Origin: Nitrospinaceae bacterium | GTDB lineage: Bacteria; Nitrospinota; Nitrospinia; Nitrospinales; VA-1 | Assembly: GCA_016763735.1 (NCBI GenBank) | Contig: JAESTE010000086.1 | Location: 1 to 7,682, forward strand | Length of the DNA: 7,682 nt | Reading direction: 5' to 3' | The notes under the pieces: generated by a model | What the model was told of the DNA's origin: nothing | Databases searched by the model: none | The model's input: only the letters and a program-made list of their open reading frames with translations | Position numbers and translations under genes: made by a program | Shown: positions 6,101-7,682 of the stretch, one piece after another | Layout of the letters: the number at the start of each line of letters is the position of its first letter | Position numbering within the stretch: the stretch's first letter is position 1

Positions 6101-7682
6101 CCTCATTAGTTGCCGGCGCTTATTTGGTAATTGTAACAGATTCAGCAGGCTGTTTGGACTCTAGTGTCGCAACGGTTAACAATATTGGTGGACCAACGGC
6201 AACGATCAGTGCAAGTACAAATTTACTTTGTAATGCAGCAGCAACAGGGTCTGCAACGGTTGGTGCCATAGGAGGAACAACGCCTTACACCTATCTATGG
6301 AGTGATCTTGCTGCACAGACAAATGCTGTAGCGGTAAGTTTGACTGCAGGATTATACACAGTTACTGTTACTGATGCTGCCGGATGTATCTCCACGGATT
6401 TTGTGACATTGACCGAGCCACTGGCTATTTCAAGTACAACTTCTAGTACTGATGAATCTTGTTCAGGCTCATGTGACGGTTCGGCCCTTGTTTTCGCAGG
6501 TGGAGGAACGGGGGCATTTACCTATCTATGGAACGATCCAGGAGCTCAAACCACAGCGACGGCGACAGCTCTTTGTGCGGCAACGGTTACAGTATCCATC
6601 CTTGATGGAAATGGATGTACCCGAATTGATTCAGCTACTGTTAACTCAGGAACTGGGTTCACCACAAGTGTAACAACAAGCGCTGCATCATGTGGTAGTG
6701 CAGATGGAAGTGCAACTGTATCAATCACCGGAGGAACAGCTCCCTTCACTTATTTATGGGATGATCCAGGAACACAGACGAATGCAAGTGCAGTAGGTCT
6801 TGCTGTTGGCGTTTACAATGTTGTTGTAACTGATGCAAACGGTTGTACTGACGCTCAAGTGGCCAATGTAAACAACGTCGGAGCACCAGTTGCCTCGATT
6901 CTCTCTACTTTCAACGTTCTCTGCAACAGCGGCCTCACCGGATCAGCAACAGCTTCAGCCATTGGTGGTATAGGCTCTTATACCTACCTCTGGGATGATG
7001 GCGCTACGCAAACAACTGCTACGGCAGGAAGTTTAGCGTCAGGGGCCTATAATGTTTCAGTTACTGATAGTCTTGGCTGTACGGGAACTGCATCCACTAC
7101 AATCACAGAACCAACTGCGATCAGTTCAACAATCACGAAAACCGATGCTTCCTGTAATGGCATTTGTGACGGAACGGCTCAAGTGGTGGTTACAGGTGGA
7201 ACGACTCCATATGTATACGCTTGGACAGGTGGCTTAACGACTTCGGCTGTAACTGGCATTTGCGCTGGAAACCTGAACGTGACAATAACGGATAATAACG
7301 CCTGTTTAGACTCCGGGTCCGTAACTATTACCGAACCATCGGCAATGACGGCTTCGACAACATTTACGGATGCCTCATGTGGTTTAACCGACGGAACAGT
7401 GACAGTTTCCGTTACTGCAGGTAATGCTCCTTATACTTATCTATGGGATGATCCAGCTGCACAGACCAATGCAACTGCGTCAAATGTTGCAACGGGTACT
7501 TATATTGTTAACGTAGTGGATTCAAATGGATGTACAATAACTGCTTCGGCAACTGTAGGAAGTGCTGCTGGACCCAGTGTTGCAGTCTCTGGAACAAATG
7601 CAACTTGCCTGGGCTGTTTAGACGGAACAGCAACAGCTACGGCTGCTGGTGGAACGACACCTTATACCTATCTATGGAACGA
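1..7682 (+). CDS. Giant secreted repeat protein, internal fragment (MAM/CARDB modules followed by SprB repeats)
   Basis: Frame +1 is open across the whole window; both ends of the gene lie outside it, and the last two bases are an incomplete codon. Translation gives, in order: a partial CARDB-like domain (residues 1-60), MAM (61-242), CARDB (243-350), MAM (351-536), CARDB (537-646), a divergent MAM-like domain (647-823), CARDB (825-932), MAM (933-1116), CARDB (1118-1222), an Ig/PKD-like domain (1223-1295), then SprB-like repeats (1296 to the end). No membrane segment, signal peptide or catalytic motif is visible. The composition is rich in Thr, Ser, Ala, Gly, Val and Asp, with about 5 Lys and 14 Arg by my reading. 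Known family context: Bacteroidota proteins of this build are normally exported by the type IX secretion system and work as surface adhesins or gliding filaments (SprB). That role is inferred here, because the N-terminus and any C-terminal sorting domain are not in the window. No in-frame ATG is preceded by a plausible ribosome binding site in a domain-compatible place, so none is proposed as a start. Confidence 0.95.
181..726 (+). other. MAM domain 1
   Basis: Residues 61-242 form a jelly-roll domain with the hallmarks of the MAM family (PF00629), best known from animal meprins and receptor phosphatases. It has an EDFE start, a W before DIDW (residues 98-101), TGPS followed by DNTTG, the pattern NYVYTEAS, ARLESPC, then YHMAGTDMGDLFVEV, and it closes on a DDIAVYD strand. 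Five cysteines are present: three clustered just after the start (within TCATACASPC) and two in the middle (SGCG and SPCID). MAM domains mediate adhesion and oligomerisation and are not enzymes. It is closely related to the second and fourth jelly-roll domains of the window. The choice-of-anchor-J/cleaved-adhesin jelly rolls of Bacteroidota are the main alternative family name. Confidence 0.82.
727..1050 (+). other. CARDB-like domain 2
   Basis: Residues 243-350 form a complete beta-sandwich module. It opens with DDVGVIAIT, continues with TSSC, then ETITIEVVNFGSA, DTIPVAYTIDGG, a TATFSF strand, TIDSW, and closes with NDSTLG. The V-N-x-G turn followed by a strand ending in DGG is typical of CARDB (PF07705). 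The single cysteine (codon 769-771) is conserved in all four complete copies. Its protein sequence is very close to the copy beginning at 1609, while many third codon positions differ. Confidence 0.78.
1051..1608 (+). other. MAM domain 2
   Basis: Residues 351-536 repeat the first MAM domain. It has FPYNEDFEAE at the start, a cysteine cluster (LCGN, NCNPDGACPL), DIDWSVNEGG, TGPAVDHTTG, NYLFTEAS, SCLDI, YWYHMFGADMGNLYV, and a DDLSVFD end strand. TGP-x-x-DHTTG and YHM-x-G are the strongest MAM signatures. Five cysteines match the first copy in number and order, although the spacing in the N-terminal cluster is longer here. It lacks the IRFRG strand motif of the first and fourth copies and has ISIGMVG instead. 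Confidence 0.84.
1609..1938 (+). other. CARDB-like domain 3
   Basis: Residues 537-646 repeat the preceding CARDB-like module: NDVGVIAIT, SSGCG, ETITVEVVNFGSA, DTIPIVYTIDGG, a PGDTA turn, TYTIDSW and NDSTLG. The one cysteine (codon 1651-1653) is at the family position. It leads into a jelly-roll domain of a different subfamily, so the modules have been shuffled as units and not only duplicated as pairs. Confidence 0.78.
1939..2469 (+). other. Divergent jelly-roll (choice-of-anchor-J/MAM-like) domain 3
   Basis: Residues 647-823 occupy the MAM slot and share its ends: FPYLEDFETG at the start and a YVDDINIYE strand at the end. The middle is different. The DIDW, TGPxxDHT and YHM motifs are absent, as is the N-terminal cysteine cluster. 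Instead it has ALDWNN, TRSAYFG, LTLSCVDFSSL, FNYWL, WDVAQVSVSTDG, the pattern TWQNLDIDLTAYAG and VYIRFSF. These are typical of jelly-roll domains in Bacteroidota secreted proteins (choice-of-anchor-J and cleaved-adhesin-like groups), in which carbohydrate or peptide binding is often proposed. It holds one cysteine (codon 2149-2151) where the other copies have five, and the only lysine I found upstream of the SprB array. The family name is less certain than for its neighbours. Confidence 0.7.
2473..2796 (+). other. CARDB-like domain 4
   Basis: Residues 825-932 form the fourth CARDB-like module: NDMGVISIN, TSTCD, VTITVQNYG, DTIPVAYTLNGG, a LPGATQ turn, TYTFDAW and NDSTLS. It keeps the single family cysteine (codon 2515-2517). 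It is more diverged than the second and third copies, as expected for an older duplicate or one moved together with the divergent jelly-roll domain before it. Confidence 0.77.
2797..3348 (+). other. MAM domain 4
   Basis: Residues 933-1116 return to the canonical MAM type: FPFFEDFEPE, a three-cysteine cluster (LCVAVCGGICPL), TTDWTTNEGG, TGPTVDHTTG, NYVYTEAS, LLSQCLDI, YWYHMFGADMG, IQIRFRGVTGAGFQSD and a DDITVFD end strand. It is clearly closer to the first and second MAM domains than to the third, so the divergent domain interrupts an otherwise homogeneous series. It has five cysteines, as in the other canonical copies. Confidence 0.84.
3352..3666 (+). other. CARDB-like domain 5, last of the series
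   Basis: Residues 1118-1222 are the last CARDB-like module: NDAAVVLIT, TSHCD, DTITVEVVNLG, DTIPVGYSVNGG, a LSGDT turn, YSIDAW and NNNDSS. The cysteine (codon 3394-3396) is conserved. No MAM domain follows. The final strand runs straight into an Ig/PKD-like domain, marking the end of the adhesive-module region and the start of the stalk. Confidence 0.77.
3667..3885 (+). other. Ig/PKD-like junction domain
   Basis: Residues 1223-1295 form a single small beta-sandwich of the type frequent just before SprB repeats or C-terminal sorting domains in Bacteroidota: FPNPTVALGSDTAFCAGG, then LLLNTSN, YAWSTGATDSSI, the pattern GTFSLTVTDGNGC, and TIVVTVNP as the last strand. Two cysteines, in FCAGG and NGCSN, are the standard pair of this family. 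Its C-terminal half (WSTG, GTFSLTVTD-x-NGC) resembles the SprB repeats that follow and the two folds are related, so it is a plausible ancestor-like cap to the array. Its function is presumed structural. Confidence 0.75.
3886..5037 (+). repeat. Five-unit block I of the SprB array (units 1-5)
   Basis: This 1152-base, 384-residue block corresponds unit by unit to the block that follows it. Unit 1 opens with AMVLTTAKVDAACG. Unit 2 has STNVSCNGGADGMAIVT. Unit 3 has CGQADG and GTYEVIVTDANAC. Unit 4 has CNGGCDG and an LCAGTY segment. Unit 5 has DATCG and ends in NAIP. Unit 3 shows SWDDPSSQT where most units have LWDDP. The block is in frame throughout and no DNA-level joint is visible at its ends. 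Confidence 0.82.
5038..6195 (+). repeat. Five-unit block II of the SprB array (units 6-10)
   Basis: This 1158-base, 386-residue block pairs in order with block I. Unit 6 opens with AMILTTAKTDATCG. Unit 7 has STNVTCNGGSDGTAIVT. Unit 8 has CGQGDG and GTYEVIVTDANGC. Unit 9 has CNGVCDG and an LCAGTY segment. Unit 10 has DATCG. Unit 10 ends in NNIGGP whereas its partner, unit 5, ends in NAIP, so the block boundary falls at or near the junction of units 5 and 6, where two longer-type units meet. The protein match is strong but synonymous positions differ widely, so the duplication is not recent. Confidence 0.82.
6196..7682 (+). repeat. Three-unit periodicity in the SprB array (units 11-17)
   Basis: After unit 10 the best matches lie three units apart. 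Units 11 and 14 both have an LCN start with TGSAT in place of DGSAS and an AIGG strand. Units 12 and 15 both open with AISST and carry CDG plus a second downstream cysteine. Units 13 and 16 both have ASCG and end in GAP or AGP. Unit 15 is an outlier with a short loop (AWTGGLTTS in place of LWDDPxxQT). Unit 17 is cut after LWN. Its CLGCLDG start shows another extra cysteine, one residue earlier than in the other units. Confidence 0.7.

Larger units (their letters stand above)
3886..7682 (+). repeat. Array of 17 SprB-like repeats (last one cut by the window end)
   Basis: Tandem repeats of 75-79 residues match the SprB repeat family (PF13573). The local consensus is TCNGxxDGSASVSVTGG, APYTYLWDDPxxQT, a GLxAGTYxVxVTDxxGC segment and a TITEP or NNIGGP end. 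Unit starts are 3886, 4120, 4345, 4582, 4807, 5038, 5272, 5497, 5734, 5959, 6196, 6421, 6658, 6889, 7114, 7339 and 7576. All 16 complete units keep two cysteines, one near residue 13 and one in the VTD-x-x-GC strand, presumably forming one disulfide each. Units alternate between a longer type (77-79 residues, mostly TCG near the start, varied ends such as NNIGGP or SDIPGG) and a shorter type (75 residues, TCN near the start, ending TEP), with breaks at units 5/6, 12/13 and 14/15. In SprB of Flavobacterium johnsoniae such repeats build a cell-surface filament driven by the gliding machinery. The same fibre role is inferred here. Confidence 0.92.

Noticed and set aside
1986..7237. Other short open frames of 60-90 codons on both strands
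   Set aside because: All lie inside the single long frame in other phases. Their peptides have no domain character, and the sense frame explains the sequence fully.
3886..7682. CRISPR array or DNA-level satellite suggested by the regular spacing of about 230 bases
   Set aside because: The repeats are protein-level, in frame and degenerate in DNA, with no identical short direct repeats separated by unique spacers.
1..7682. A hidden multi-gene system such as defence, biosynthesis or a mobile element
   Set aside because: No stop codon, intergenic gap, catalytic motif, inverted repeat or RNA fold signal was seen. The whole window is one structural repeat protein.

Overview
The window is one uninterrupted reading frame. 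Frame +1 is open from base 1 to base 7682 (2560 complete codons plus two bases), with no start and no stop codon inside. It is an internal slice of a giant secreted, repeat-built surface protein. The lineage is very probably Bacteroidota, most likely a flavobacterium-like marine or freshwater organism. The reasons are the long array of SprB-type repeats, the Ig/PKD-like domain of the kind common in gliding-motility-associated and type IX secretion (T9SS) proteins, the MAM and choice-of-anchor-J-like domains, and a base composition that looks moderately low in GC. The genus cannot be named from this slice.

Layout. Bases 1-3666 (residues 1-1222) alternate two module types with a period of about 880 bases: a CARDB-like beta-sandwich of about 105 residues, then a jelly-roll (MAM-type) domain of about 180 residues. 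The order is partial CARDB, MAM1, CARDB2, MAM2, CARDB3, MAM3 (a different subfamily), CARDB4, MAM4, CARDB5. Bases 3667-3885 hold one Ig/PKD-like domain that acts as a junction. From 3886 to the end there are 16 complete SprB-like repeats and the first half of a seventeenth, each 75-79 residues with an invariant pair of cysteines. These repeats are organised at a higher level: units 1-5 match units 6-10 in order, then a three-unit periodicity takes over.

Function can only be inferred: a very long, acidic, lysine- and arginine-poor, disulfide-stapled extracellular fibre or adhesin, as for SprB of Flavobacterium johnsoniae, which is moved along the cell surface during gliding. The secretion signal, the C-terminal sorting domain and any dedicated adhesion head lie outside the window, so T9SS export and a motility role are not shown directly. 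There are no RNA genes, mobile elements, CRISPR arrays, promoters, terminators or intergenic gaps. The most informative observations are a perfectly covarying extra cysteine pair in a subset of SprB repeats, an even-cysteine rule linking each MAM domain to the next CARDB domain, and the nested duplication history of the array.
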